From NCBI RefSeq assembly GCF_020283565.1, contig NC_060060.1, forward strand, positions 48,906,015 through 48,970,014: 64,000 nt of DNA, read 5' to 3'. The notes beneath the pieces are model-generated. The model had not been told where the DNA came from. It saw only the letters and a list, made by a program, of their open reading frames with translations, and did no database searches. Every line of letters begins with the position of its first letter. Positions within the stretch are counted from its first letter, which is position 1. Shown piece by piece: positions 10,236-20,612 of the stretch. Made by a program: the position numbers and the translations under genes. The stretch is from Trifolium pratense (Eukaryota; Streptophyta; Magnoliopsida; Fabales; Fabaceae).

Positions 10236-11287
10236 ATCTAATCTTGTACCATAAATACATGTTCCATAAATAATATAAACCAAAATTAAAGATAAATACT
10301 CATCCAAAACTGCAAAATCTATAATTATGTAGATCCAAGCTTGTACAATTCAAGTCTTTGGATATTAAATCTTAAGTTTATCATTCAAAAATAGTAAGAT
10401 TAAAATTATTATTACACAGAAGTACAAGTGTTACAAAGAAAAAAGAAATTTAGCGACTCATGAATCCAACAAATATTGAGATTCAGATTCAACAAACATT
10501 AAGAACCCTTTGTAACAGATGCCAAATTCCAGTCCACATAGATTGGATTTTAAGTTCAGACATTATCTAGCTGTAAATTAAATTGACGCTGATAAACACC
10601 AGAATAATTAGTTTATAAAAACTACATACAATGCAAAGATTTTAATTCGCACAGTTAACCAAAATACCATATAACTTTGGGTCAGTAAACTAATTGCTAT
10701 AAAGGACAAGTGATCAATACAGTTACCATGCAAAAGGTCGAAAACACAAAGCAGGTGGCAAAAAATATTGATAACTTACTTGAGAAATCTCAAAGTCAAA
10801 GTTTCAATTAAACCAGCACTGTCCCAATTCACTTTCTATAGTAGCGAAAAGTTTCTCCGTAATGCCATTATTAATTCCTGATATAAAACCTACCAAAGTT
10901 GTTGTATTAAAATTTACCAGATCACTCCACCAAAATGATTCTTAGCCTCAAGCTTCCTACAAGTATTAAAGATCTAATCAATAAGACATATGTAAATAGA
11001 CATACTAACTATATCTAACCGGGACAGCAATATAAGTGTCATGCTTGTGCTTGTTGTGTGTACAACTCCACAGTCTAAAGAAACACTTTAATTGACAATA
11101 ATTGACTTTATTACTTGGCTGGAGCAAGTGTAGTACAATTTGTAAACTCCTAACCCAACAATATTTCCAAGACAACCGTAACAAATATATTCATTCACTT
11201 CCCCACAAATTTCAAACTCACCAATATCCCAATCTTTGAAGTATAAGCACACTTAACAAAAGAAATAACAATAACAAAATAACAATC

Positions 11288-13024
11288 TTACCTAGTTTCA
11301 ATCTTACAATAGCCTTTTGCGATATATTCACGTAGAAGTTTCACTGCCTTATCATTTTCACCTTTATTAAACAGAGAATGGATAATTATTTCATAAGTTG
11401 CAGCGCCTGGAAAGCAACTATTGTCTTTCATTTTTGATAGCAAGGCCAACGCTTCATCAAACAAGCCCTTGTCGCAAAACCCTTGGATCATAACAGTATA
11501 TGTATAAACATCTAGATTGTAGCCTTTGACCAAAAGATCTTCAAAAACGTTTCTCGCATCCTCTACTCTTCCAACTTTACACAATCCGTGAATAAGAATA
11601 GTATACGTGTACATATTTGGTTGAATGCCCTCATCCTTAACATTTGTTAATAATGCAATAGCCTTTTCAACATGATGGTTTTTGCATAAAGCATCCAATA
11701 TAGAATTGTAAGTAAATATATCAGGTGGTAGACCTCTATCATGCATCTCATCGACAAGCTTCAAAGCATGTGAGATTCTCCCTGATTTGCCCAAACCATC
11801 AATAAGGGAACTGTATGTTATCACATCAGGAATAATGTTTCTACAACGCATTTCTTTGAAGAGAATTAAGGCTTCATCCACCATTTTAACCTTACAAAAT
11901 CCATTAATCATAATACTATAGCTCCGAACTTCAGGAGTCACTCCACTTTGGGCCATGATATTGAATATACTCTTGGCCTTTTTCATTTCTTTAACTAAGC
12001 AATATCCATCCATTAAAGAGTTATAAGTAACAACATCAGGTTTAACACCTTTTCTGATCATCATAGCAAACACATTATTAGCTTCTTTCACTATTCCTTC
12101 CTTACAAAATGCATCAACCAATATATTGAAGGTATACACATCAGGGTTGATGTTTTCCAATATCATTTTATTAAACAAATCAATTGCTTCTTTCAATTTA
12201 CCAACAATGCAAAAGCCATTAATCAAAGCATTGTAAGTGACAACATTGGGATAAATTCTCTTAGCGACCATTTCAGAATATAAATCAAAAGCATCATCAA
12301 CAAGTTTATCTTTGCACATACTGTCAATAATTGCACTGTACATTACCACATCAGGTTGTACCAGTTTCCCATCAATTAGTCTCAGCAACTGCAAGGCTGC
12401 ACTTGTTTCTCCTACTTTACATAACCCATTGATTAAGGTTCCATAACTGACTTGGTCCAACTGAAACCCATGGGCTACCAACTTGTCATGAAAATGCAAT
12501 GCTTTATGGATCTGACCTTTGAGACAAAGACCCTTGATGAGTGTATTCAAAGTTATGGCATCTGGGTCATAACCCTTTTTGAGAATGTTGGCAAATACAG
12601 AAAAGGAAAGAGAGTTTAGACCCAATTGAGAAAAACAATTGATCAAGATGTTGAAAGTGACTAAATCTGAAGCAATTCCATTTAGTTCCATCTGACGATG
12701 AAGTGAAACAACAGTGTAGTAATGATTGGACTTAACAAGGGAACCTAAAATCTTATTAAAATGGAAGATGGGTGGGGTTGGATTCTGATGTAACAAGTGA
12801 TTGAATGAAGAAACAAGATTATCATGATCTTCATGTTGGTTGTGTAATTGAGAGTATAACATTGTTGAAGAAGGAATGAAATTAGGGTTTGGAAGTTGAA
12901 AAAGAGGGATAGAAGAAGCATAGTACCTCTGAAACTTTTTGGTTGAAAACGACAACATTGCTAGAATGAAATTAAGAGGGATTAAGAGAGTTCGTTTGAA
13001 ATTGTTAGAAAATTTGGGTTTCAA
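11288..13024 (-). CDS. Restorer-of-fertility-like P-class PPR protein 2
   Basis: The 578-residue P-class PPR protein has 13 repeats of 35 residues (86-540) and a 38-residue last repeat ending GYCKIETR. It is expected to bind mitochondrial RNA and influence its processing or translation. The presequence region is basic (MKPKFSNNFKRTLL) and followed by the Ser/Tyr-rich stretch shared with the gene at 4239-5948; Met23 is the conserved alternative start. Residue pairs 5/35 for repeats 1-13 are ND, ND, ND, GD, SN, ND, ND, NE, SD, SD, NN, TD, TG, quite unlike its paralogs despite very high identity elsewhere. The N-terminal half groups with 4239-5948 and the C-terminal end with 31752-33419. A single-base difference near the end (GGCTATTG instead of GGTCTATTG) changes the terminal residues. 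Confidence 0.93.
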   Translation of the reverse strand: MKPKFSNNFKRTLLIPLNFILAMLSFSTKKFQRYYASSIPLFQLPNPNFIPSSTMLYSQLHNQHEDHDNLVSSFNHLLHQNPTPPIFHFNKILGSLVKSNHYYTVVSLHRQMELNGIASDLVTFNILINCFSQLGLNSLSFSVFANILKKGYDPDAITLNTLIKGLCLKGQIHKALHFHDKLVAHGFQLDQVSYGTLINGLCKVGETSAALQLLRLIDGKLVQPDVVMYSAIIDSMCKDKLVDDAFDLYSEMVAKRIYPNVVTYNALINGFCIVGKLKEAIDLFNKMILENINPDVYTFNILVDAFCKEGIVKEANNVFAMMIRKGVKPDVVTYNSLMDGYCLVKEMKKAKSIFNIMAQSGVTPEVRSYSIMINGFCKVKMVDEALILFKEMRCRNIIPDVITYSSLIDGLGKSGRISHALKLVDEMHDRGLPPDIFTYNSILDALCKNHHVEKAIALLTNVKDEGIQPNMYTYTILIHGLCKVGRVEDARNVFEDLLVKGYNLDVYTYTVMIQGFCDKGLFDEALALLSKMKDNSCFPGAATYEIIIHSLFNKGENDKAVKLLREYIAKGYCKIETR

Positions 13025-13369
13025 TCAATTGATGAATTTATGACAAAGAAAATGAAGAAATGAAGAAAAAAATAATTAATCGATGATGGTGCACCGTTAG
13101 ATTTTGGACATGCAAAATTTAATACTAGCAAATAAATTAGCTGATTTAATATTCACCAAAAAAAAAAATTAGCCGATTTAATTTATAGTGTTTGATAAAA
13201 TTAGTGGTTGAACTAAATTATAAATATGAAATAATATAAAAAAATGCTTAATTAATATTTAATTAACAAAAACATTAACTATTTTGAAAAAAAAACAATA
13301 AATTACACAAAATAATAAAATGAACAAAAAAATTAAAATGAATAATAACCCAAAACAACAATAATAATT
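13025..13369. other. AT-rich upstream region of RFL gene 2
   Basis: Part of it (about 13160-13260) resembles 28210-28310 inside the hAT MITE at 27978-28630, so a decayed relative of that element is likely. No promoter motif stands out. Confidence 0.35.
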
Positions 13370-13617
13370 AAATGGATATAAGTGGATGATGTGGCTAAAT
13401 GAAAAGTTTTCATTGGTTTATGGATTAGGGTTTAGATAGACAATTCCATAACTATCTAAGATTTATATATATAGATAATAATTATTACAACTAGTACCCC
13501 ACATTAAATGGATGTAAATGGATGATGTGACTAAATGAAAGGTTTTCATTGATTTCTGGATTAGGGTTTAGATAGACAATTCCATAACTATCTAAGATTT
13601 ATATATATAGATAATAG
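13370..13617 (+). repeat. Two-copy tandem repeat, period 136 bp
   Basis: Copies at 13370-13480 and 13506-13617 share AAATGGATGT/ATA, TTTAGATAGACAATTCC and TTTATATATATAGATAAT in the same order with few changes. The sequence is non-coding. Confidence 0.75.
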
Positions 13618-13730
13618 TAAGAAAAATTGTCACCGCAGACCATGTAATTAAATTAAATTAATTACGAGTTAAATAATTAATTTTATTTTTTTCCTAAATT
13701 AATAATTTATTCGAATTTATTTTTTTAATT

Positions 13731-14108
13731 TTATATTCTTAATTTTTTTTCTTGCAAGCAATAAAGTGAAAATTCAGGACCACCACTCATGCCACCAAGA
13801 GTCATTTGTGTTGAAAATTCAGGAATTTCATGAAGTCCAACATTCGAAACGTTTTCATTTCTCATTGGAGTAGAAGAATAATAAGGGGGTGCTTGAGATG
13901 AACAAGGCACCATTGATCCATAATATGGACGATGGTTTGGATTAGATGACGGCATGATGAAATTTGGAGGAAATCCATAATTTGGTATATTTTGGGGATC
14001 TTGTTGGTTGGAAGATTCATTTTGAAATCTATAATTGTTGGGATTTTGGTAGTTGAAAGCGTAATTGGTAGAATTTTGGGCGTTAAAAGAGTTATTGTTA
14101 GGATTCAT
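13731..14108 (-). pseudogene. PIF/Harbinger ORF1-like (Myb/SANT) N-terminal fragment
   Basis: The 125-residue ORF is Asn/Gln/Pro-rich and carries PEFSTQMTLGGMSGG near its C-terminus. To my recollection that layout precedes the Myb/SANT domain in legume transposon ORF1 proteins, often mislabelled glutathione S-transferase T3-like or NAM-associated. Here the frame ends about 12 residues later without any SANT domain, so only the first exon remains. A TATA box sits about 120 bp upstream. It could also be a piece of an unrelated low-complexity gene. Confidence 0.45.
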
Positions 14109-14228
14109 TTCACTAAAAAGATGTTAATTAATTAGAGCTACAAACAAGAGTTTATTAAAGGCTAAATAGAAAAATTAGAAGGAAAATTTCGTTTTTTTTT
14201 TGTGTCCAAATCAAATGAACCAAGTCTC

Positions 14229-14236
14229 TATTTATA
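14229..14236 (-). promoter_or_regulatory. TATA box upstream of the ORF1-like fragment
   Basis: TATAAATA on the minus strand, about 120 bp before the start codon at 14108, a normal distance for a plant promoter with a short leader. Confidence 0.4.
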
Positions 14237-14646
14237 GACAAAAAAAATAATGAATTTTGGGGAGAAAAAAATTAATTTACTACGAAATAATTGACCTAAA
14301 ATGATAAGGATGAAATAAAAATCTAAAAATCACAACAACCAATAATATGTTGTCAAGTGAAGGAAGGAACCCACTCCTTCCCCCACCACTTATTGTTTCA
14401 ACGTGTTGAAAATTTTCAACTTGAATTCATCCACATATTTTTCAACAGCTTATTCAAGTAACTCGTTGTAGCAATTCAACTATTGAAAGCATGTTTCAAC
14501 TAGCCCATTGTAAGTGGTCTCAGGGATTACATATTTCAACAAAGTAATTAAAAACTAATTTAGGATTAAAACTGTTAAGTTGGGTGGCTTTCAAGTTTGT
14601 TGAAATTAAAAGCATAAACGAAACAATTAAAGATAGAGTTTAAAGG
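14237..14646. other. Non-coding spacer
   Basis: Contains several copies of a TTCAAC/GTTGAA motif (14395-14530) and nothing coding. Confidence 0.35.
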
Positions 14647-15728
14647 TGTGAAAACACAAGAAGGGGGTTGAATTGTGTTTTAGGTAAGTTAAAACTTTTG
14701 CAAAGTTTCAACTCAAATAAGTTAGCAGCGGATAAAACAAGTAAACACAAAAACAGAGATCAGAGGATGAGAAAGTACACAGCAGATTTATACTGGTTCC
14801 TCTCACAAAACGAGAGTAGTCCAGTCCCCTTGCACTTCCAATGGATTTCACTATAATCACACAAGATTACAAATGCTCAAGCACACAACAAGAGACTTCT
14901 ACACAATGCTCAAGCACACAGCAAGAGGCTTCTCAAACTTAAGAAAGTAAATAAAGTTTGTTGAGATAATACAATACACTTAGAGAACCTTAATAATAAA
15001 ATACAATGAGTATTAAAAGACTTCAAAGTATTTTGAATAAGAATGAGATTCAAGGTTTAGATGATGAGTGTTTGTATTGACAGATTGAGTGTGCAAAGGA
15101 ACGTGCGCGTGTAGATTATTTTCTTCAAAGATGAAGTGATGAATATATATAGTCCAAGAGAACGCTCATGTGAATTATGACCGTTGTGCAAGGATCATTT
15201 GCCCAGTTAACGTTATTTTTGCAGTCTGAGATGAAAGCAACGTTTGCATACCAAAGTGGTAGTGAGGTTTCTCTACTTTGTCATTGTAGAAGGTGTTTAT
15301 ACTAAACAGAGAAACTTTCACAGTTTGACTTCTAAGCTTCACCAGAATGGAATAAGGTTAAATAACTTGATTGTCCATTTGAATTGCTTAAATCAATCTT
15401 CCTTGTAACTTGGCTCCAACGTTCTCTGATTTGAGCTGACATGAAAATGACTTCTAAATGCACAAAGTTCAGGAACATCTTCTGAGGTCTTTTTGCTTCT
15501 GAATAACTGTAGCTTTCAGAGGCTTCAGAACCAAAAGACCTTGCTTCTAAGTCTGTTTCAGAACATGTTTGACAACTTCCGAACTTAGGTCATCAGAATT
15601 TACTTATAACGGTCCTGCACACTAGTTTGAAAAATTAGTACTATCAATTATTCCTTTAATACTTATTGTTATCATCAAAACTTTATTGATCTAAAACTTG
15701 GGGCTTTAGAACTAATTTTGTTCCAACA
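14647..15728 (-). mobile_element. 3' LTR of a minus-strand Sirevirus-type Copia relic
   Basis: The plus strand starts TGTGAAAACACAAG and ends TTCCAACA, a TG...CA LTR of 1082 bp. The orientation follows from the polypurine tract beyond 15728: on the minus strand AAAAAAGGGGAAGAT leads directly into TGTTGGAAC. Truncated relatives lie at 6433-7357 and 44505-45460. The other LTR is not in the window. Confidence 0.75.
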
Positions 15729-16140
15729 ATCTTCCCCTTTTTTATGATGACAAATATAAGTATTAATTGACAATTGTTGATTTAATTTATCATTTTCAAG
15801 ATCAGGTTTACGAGGTTTGCAAGCTCCCCCTAAGTTTGATATATGATTAATTAAAATCAGTTTAAGAACTAGTTATATAGTCTGAAGAAAATTTTCACAT
15901 TTTGACTTTCAGAGGAAAAGGTTTGCAAGCTCTCCCTGAGTCCAATAAGTATCAGAAAATTTGCAAACTTCTGAACGCTTATATGTGATAATTTTGTTCT
16001 GACTTGACATAGTCTCCTTAATAAATAAGTATAAATAATACGAGTTAACTTATAAACTTTGACAGTTTCAGGTTTTAGCATATGAAACCAATGTATCACA
16101 AGAGGTTCAATTAATATTTTCCATTCTCCCCCTTTTTTCA
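15729..16140 (-). mobile_element. Polypurine-tract array of the Sirevirus relic
   Basis: On the minus strand purine runs of the AAGGGGGAG type occur at about 15732-15743, 15825-15834, 15928-15937 and 16126-16137. Several tracts upstream of the 3' LTR are a described hallmark of Sireviruses. No coding signal is present. Confidence 0.6.
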
Positions 16141-16272
16141 TCAGTCAAAAAGAATTAAAGACAGTCAAAAAAGAATTTTGAAAACACAATTTCCAAATTA
16201 GTCAAAGGTAGAAAGTAGTTGAAATTGTAAATATAATAAATAAGGGCGTTAAGAACCAGGGGTTGCAACTGC

Positions 16273-16280
16273 TATAAAAG
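16273..16280 (+). promoter_or_regulatory. TATA box for the antisense small ORF
   Basis: TATAAAAG on the plus strand lies 55 bp before the ATG at 16335, a spacing that would leave a leader of about 25-30 nt. Confidence 0.45.
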
Positions 16281-16334
16281 GCATTGCAAAACAGAGTTGG
16301 AATAACAAATCACAACTAATTTGTAAGAAAAAAA

Positions 16335-16592
16335 ATGAGGAGATCAAGTAAGCGCATTGCAGAGGCTCAAAAGAAAAAGAGTGAGGAGAAGAATGTTGCT
16401 GAGAAAAAGAAAGAGGAGCAGAAACAAGAGTAGAAAGCGAAACCAGAGATAATCATCTTATCATATGACTCTGAGAAAACAGATTCAGATTATACAGAGT
16501 TCTTGGCAACATATGATCTAGATGAGGGAGATTCGTCTGAGGTCCAATCCCAGCAGAAGGAGAAGACAACAAAAGAATCTATTCAGAAGTGA
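16335..16592 (+). pseudogene. Antisense small ORF in the Sirevirus relic, one in-frame stop
   Basis: From ATG at 16335 the plus strand encodes a basic, Lys/Glu-rich start (MRRSSKRIAEAQKKK). It then has a TAG at codon 33, a further 52 codons of acidic sequence (DSEKTDSDYTEF, DLDEGDSSE) and TGA at 16590. It runs opposite to the retroelement, between its env-like ORF and 3' LTR, behind a well-placed TATA box. I do not recognise the product. Antisense extra ORFs near the 3' LTR are known from Tat/Ogre Gypsy elements; a counterpart in a Sirevirus would be unusual. Confidence 0.4.
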
Positions 16593-16843
16593 AATTTTAT
16601 GTAATCCATGGATCATATGTACCCAATTAATTTTGCATGAATAAAATGTTATTTTAGTTTACTTTCAATTTCTTGTTTTAGCAATTTTTCGCAAGGAAGA
16701 GTACAATACAAAAATGGCACATCACAAGATAAGAATAAAAAAATTATCAAACTGATAATGAAGTTTATAAATAAATCCAACAAAGCATAAAAAAAATGTT
16801 CAGAAGGTAAAAACAAAAGGTGCATAACATAGTGCATAGAATC

Positions 16844-19057
16844 CTAAGGTTTAGGAGAAAGAAGGCTAAGGATTTTCTTCAAGTCTGCACTCATTTCTGC
16901 TTGCCTAGCATTCATTGCTTCTTGTTCTTCCTTCATTGATGCCAATTTTCTATTAACCTCAGTCTTGAAAGCTTCAAAAGCAGAGAGTTCAGAAGGTATA
17001 ACATGATCCTTTGTCACAAATAATGGCCCAGGTTCCAATGAAAACTTCAAGTGCATGCTGAGCTCACTATCTAGCAGACAGGGACGGACATAAGGGGGGC
17101 AAGTAGGGGCTGAGCCCCCCCCTCTTGTCATTTTTTTTTAAATACTTTTTCTTGATACATACGTACACATAAATTGATATTTGAGAGATATGTTAAAATT
17201 GTTTAGTGCAAAACATGCACCAACAACATAGTAATCGTAACAATTTACTTTAAAATATTTTGATAATATATATTACACACTATTAAAATTTAAATTCAAT
17301 TAAGTTAGTTATGATTATTTGCTACAAGTGAATAATTATTTTCTGCTATGAAAATTGTGAAAAATAGGTTGAGAAACAAGATAGAAAATAAATTTCAAAC
17401 AAATAATGTGATTACTAGAGATGAATTGCTGAAAATATTTAATACAAATTTAGTTTTTGATGAATTTTATGATATAAAATAATGTCGTGTACAATTTAGA
17501 TAAACAATATGATGTATTTTTTATTATTTATTGACTATATTTAAGTACTATTATAATTATGATTTATTTAATATTTATTTTTTAATTATTTCGGCCCTCC
17601 GGTTTATAGATTCCTGGATCCGTCCCTGCTAGCAGACCTATGTTTTCTTTCCATATTTCAGTTCTGAGCACATCTTCATTAAAGAAATTGTCAGAAATAC
17701 TGAAGTTCCCTTTCCTGGGCATATGTGCTTGATCAAACTCTTGATTAACACCCCTTACCCATTTCTTGGTCTTCATCTGAAACTCTATTAGTTCATTGAC
17801 ATCACCATTCTGTACCTTAGATAGCACCTTGTCACTTTCCTTCTTAAGCTGTTCCCAAGCCTCCATGTATTCATCCAGATCAACAAAAGAATGTCTCAGC
17901 CTATGTAAATCATGCATCCTAAGTAAGATGTTATTGCACATTTCTGCTAGCTCAGAATTAGATACAGGTGGGGCTGGCTGAAGAAATTTTGAGGTGTCAA
18001 ATTGGACGGGGTCAGAGGGAAATTTGGATGGTGAGAGGTGGTATCTAGTCTGAGAAAGTGATGGTTCACTAGCTTGTGGTTTCTCAGATTCAGGAGTTGA
18101 TGGTACAGAGGGTGTGGTTGGTTTAGGTGAAGAGTCAAAAGTTTGGCTAATTGGTATGGTATGTTGAGAGGATTGTGGGCTGAGTTCAACTGTGTGTGTT
18201 GGGGAATGATGGTGTTCTGAAGTGTTGTGTTCAGGGGAGATGTGAACATGATCAGAGGTTTGAACACGTTCAGCAGTGTTTTGTGGTTCAGGGGATTGTT
18301 GTTTCAGAGTATGATCAGGTTCAGAAGATTGAACTTGATCAGAGGCTTTTTCTGGTTCAGAAGGTAATTTGCTTTGGTCATTAGTAGGTTCAGTACAAAT
18401 GATATGTTCAGTGGATGGTTGAGGGTTAGATGATTATGGTAGATCACCTTGAAGATGTTGTTCAAGGTTTTGGATAGGAGTTAACTGAGTTTGTTGTTTT
18501 TGGTCAAAAAGATGTTTTTCCTTGGCAGCTGTCTCTATACATAGACTGACAAGAGATGCAAGTTCCTTGGCCTTGTTGGAATAAATTTCACATCCAACTT
18601 CTAGGCCTTCCATGCAAAAATATATGTCTGTGTCAGAGTCAATGTTAGGAAGATCATCTATGGTAGGGGGATGGATGACATCCACTTTAAAACATTGTGG
18701 AGTCACATCTTGATTTCTTATACCTTCAAAGATATTGAAGTTAACTTGCTAATCATTGAGTCTCAACATTAAATTACCCATCTCCACATCAATTAGATAA
18801 CTGCATCTGGCCACACTTACCAAAACATCTTGTAAGATTCCATAGGTAACTGCATCTGGTAACTTCACATAATAAGGAATTTTTTGAGGTCCCTCTTTCA
18901 AAAGTTGACTTTTTATCTTCCTTAACATTGAATCGGGATCAATAAGTCTTTCTTTCTTACTTTTCTCTTTTTTTTCCTCACTCTCATTTTCGACTTCTTC
19001 CTCAAGCTCGCCATTTATCTCATTTTCCACTTCTCCCTCATGATCTTTTTCCTCATT
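16844..19057 (-). pseudogene. Sirevirus env-like ORF, broken by two stops and a hAT insertion
   Basis: One minus-strand frame can be followed from about 19057 to a stop at 16844, roughly 550 codons without the transposon. In order it shows an acidic Glu-rich start, a folded-looking stretch (CSYLIDVEMGNLMLRLND), a Pro/Ser/Gln-rich linker, a helical segment (DEYMEAWEQLKKESDKVL) and a C-terminal coiled coil (KLASMKEEQEAMNARQAEMS). This layout and its position between pol and the 3' LTR fit the env-like ORF of Sireviruses, whose function is unknown. Lesions are a TAG at 18749-18751, a TAA at 18434-18436 and the element at 17079-17628. The N-terminus is lost at an AT-rich junction near 19060. No pol remains. 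Confidence 0.55.
17079..17628 (+). mobile_element. 550-bp hAT element with transposase remnant
   Basis: The ends CAGGGACGGA and TCCGTCCCTG are perfect inverted repeats flanked by an exact 8-bp duplication, CTAGCAGA (17071-17078 and 17629-17636). On the plus strand about 17339-17480 encodes FSAMKIVKNRLRNKI followed by a helical stretch, like the C-terminal hAT dimerisation region. Element plus duplication is 558 bp, a multiple of three, so the host frame is kept on both sides. Confidence 0.85.
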
Positions 19058-19520
19058 CTAATTTTTTTCAGTTTTTTTTATTTTATAATTAATAATTAAA
19101 TTCAGAAAAACAAATTTTTGAATTAATAATTAAATTGAGAAAAAGAAGAATTAGATTAAACAAATTATTAAGAAAAATTCTATTATGCGTTTATGGTCTT
19201 TTAACAATTTGTTTAATTTAATTTATCTTTTTCTCAATTTAATTATTAATTCAAAAAATTGAAAAAAAAAATTAACAAATTTTGGAAAAAAAAAATTAAA
19301 AATTGATTGGTGACATGGCAAGCAAAAAAATAAAAAATACATGTGGCAGTTCCACGTCATCCTCCGTTAGACCCATGTAGACGGCAGGGACTAAAACCAT
19401 TGGCTGCTGAAATTTTGGGGACTAAAAAGTGTGAAAACAAACTTCATGGACTAAAACGAAAATTCTGTGAAATTATAGGACCAAAAACATATTTAACCCT
19501 AAAATATAATGTCTTATGGA
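19058..19520. repeat. AT-rich repeat with a 55-bp inverted repeat and a DNA-element end
   Basis: Arms at 19112-19166 and 19206-19260 are nearly perfect reverse complements around a 39-bp loop. From about 19310 to 19505 the sequence reads as a common plant repeat (GGGACTAAAA motifs, ending AACATATTTAACCCTAAA). No coding potential. Confidence 0.5.
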
Positions 19521-20139
19521 AGGAAAATTGTTGACTTGTTGCAAGGATGGTGAATATATCATAAAACAAAGAGGAAATTATGGGATTTGCAATTCTCTCC
19601 AATTTTTTCTCATGTTTTCTTTCCTTTTGCTTAATCCAATGGTTGATTCTCTCTTTTTAATGTTTTCTCTCATTTTACCAACCCTTAGATTAAGAAACAT
19701 GAGAAAAAATTAGAGAGGATTCAAATTCGAAATTAAGTTGGTAAAATATTCTTTGTTTGACCGACCTATTCTTTTGGTTTTTTGGTAGAAACGGACATAC
19801 GTTTATTTTAGGTTTAGTATAAAAGAAATGAAATTCTTTTGATTGAAAACTTATGGAAGAGCCATATTTTTCATATTTCTTTACCTACGATCCTATACAC
19901 GGTTCGTATTTGCGGTATATAGCAATTCTTTAGTGTTTTGAATGGTAAATATAATATATAAAAGATCGAATCAGAGTACAAAGAACACCGGAAATACTCT
20001 CAAATAATAAACTAAAAACATAAAAAACTTTTCATAATGAGAAATTCCATTAAGATTTCAAATAGATAAATACATTGGTTTCTCAAAGCCCCCATGCACA
20101 ACATTTATTAACTAAAAAATAAAATTAACACATGCCTAG
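19521..20139. other. Spacer downstream of the S1-type gene
   Basis: AT-rich and non-coding. On the minus strand AATAAA-like motifs at about 20100-20125 could serve as poly(A) signals for the gene at 20140. Confidence 0.35.
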
Positions 20140-20547
20140 TCAATTTTTCCACGAAAAGCATTCATCATGCTTTTCCTCAGGGTGTACCTTACAAGGTCCA
20201 GATTGTTTTATAAGCCAAATACAATTACTTTTATAACATTTTAAAAGATCGTTATCTTGATCATATGCATCAAATCTATGCATCTCATTATTCCATTGAA
20301 CGGTACAAAAGAATAATGTTCCTCCAAAAAACTTATTTCCAAAACTCCAATCATAACTCTGACCTTGATGAAGAAGATGAGGTCCGAGATCATCATCCGC
20401 AGATTTGCAATGAACGTTTAAGTCCAAATTTCCTGACAAAGAGTTAGTAATAGTCACGGTCGTCTTAAAATAAGCACTAGTTACATTGTGCGCTGATAGC
20501 AACGACAATACAAACATCAAGAGAAGTTTTTTTGTAAATAGAGACAT
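20140..20547 (-). CDS. S1/SPH-type plant self-incompatibility protein homolog
   Basis: The 135-residue protein has a signal peptide (about 1-25, LLLMFVLSLLSAHNVTSA). It is followed by the S-protein homolog fold: VTITNSLSGNLDLNVHCKS, then DLGPHLLHQGQSYDWSFG, then FFGGTLFFCTVQW and a C-terminal CIWLIKQSGPC. Cysteines are at 47, 81, 104, 109, 119 and 130, more than the usual four. The family is named after the poppy stigma S determinant; most members are small secreted proteins of unknown role, often expressed in reproductive tissue or roots. It is a single exon of typical length, with a TATA box 58 bp upstream. It appears intact and unrelated to the PPR cluster. Confidence 0.88.
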   Translation of the reverse strand: MSLFTKKLLLMFVLSLLSAHNVTSAYFKTTVTITNSLSGNLDLNVHCKSADDDLGPHLLHQGQSYDWSFGNKFFGGTLFFCTVQWNNEMHRFDAYDQDNDLLKCYKSNCIWLIKQSGPCKVHPEEKHDECFSWKN

Positions 20548-20604
20548 TGTACCTTCGATTAATATTTTCTTTGAAAGTGAATAATCTTTGTTTGAAAATA
20601 AGTA

Positions 20605-20612
20605 TATTTATA
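20605..20612 (-). promoter_or_regulatory. TATA box of the S1-type gene
   Basis: TATAAATA on the minus strand, 58 bp before the start codon at 20547. Confidence 0.55.

Larger units (their letters stand above)
8095..11287. repeat. Duplicated 3' flank of RFL gene 2
   Basis: This is near-identical to 55731-58937 over about 3 kb, including a shared hAT MITE and a repeat unit. It is non-coding apart from the short repeat-unit ORF. In the final 400 bp it stops resembling the 55731-58937 flank most closely and instead groups with 31390-31751 (for example CTATATCTAACCGGGAC). Confidence 0.85.

Noticed and set aside
17947..18267. 106-residue minus ORF rich in His/Asn/Leu
   Set aside because: It lies in a different frame from the env-like ORF, whose frame is open over the same stretch and continuous with flanking coding pieces.
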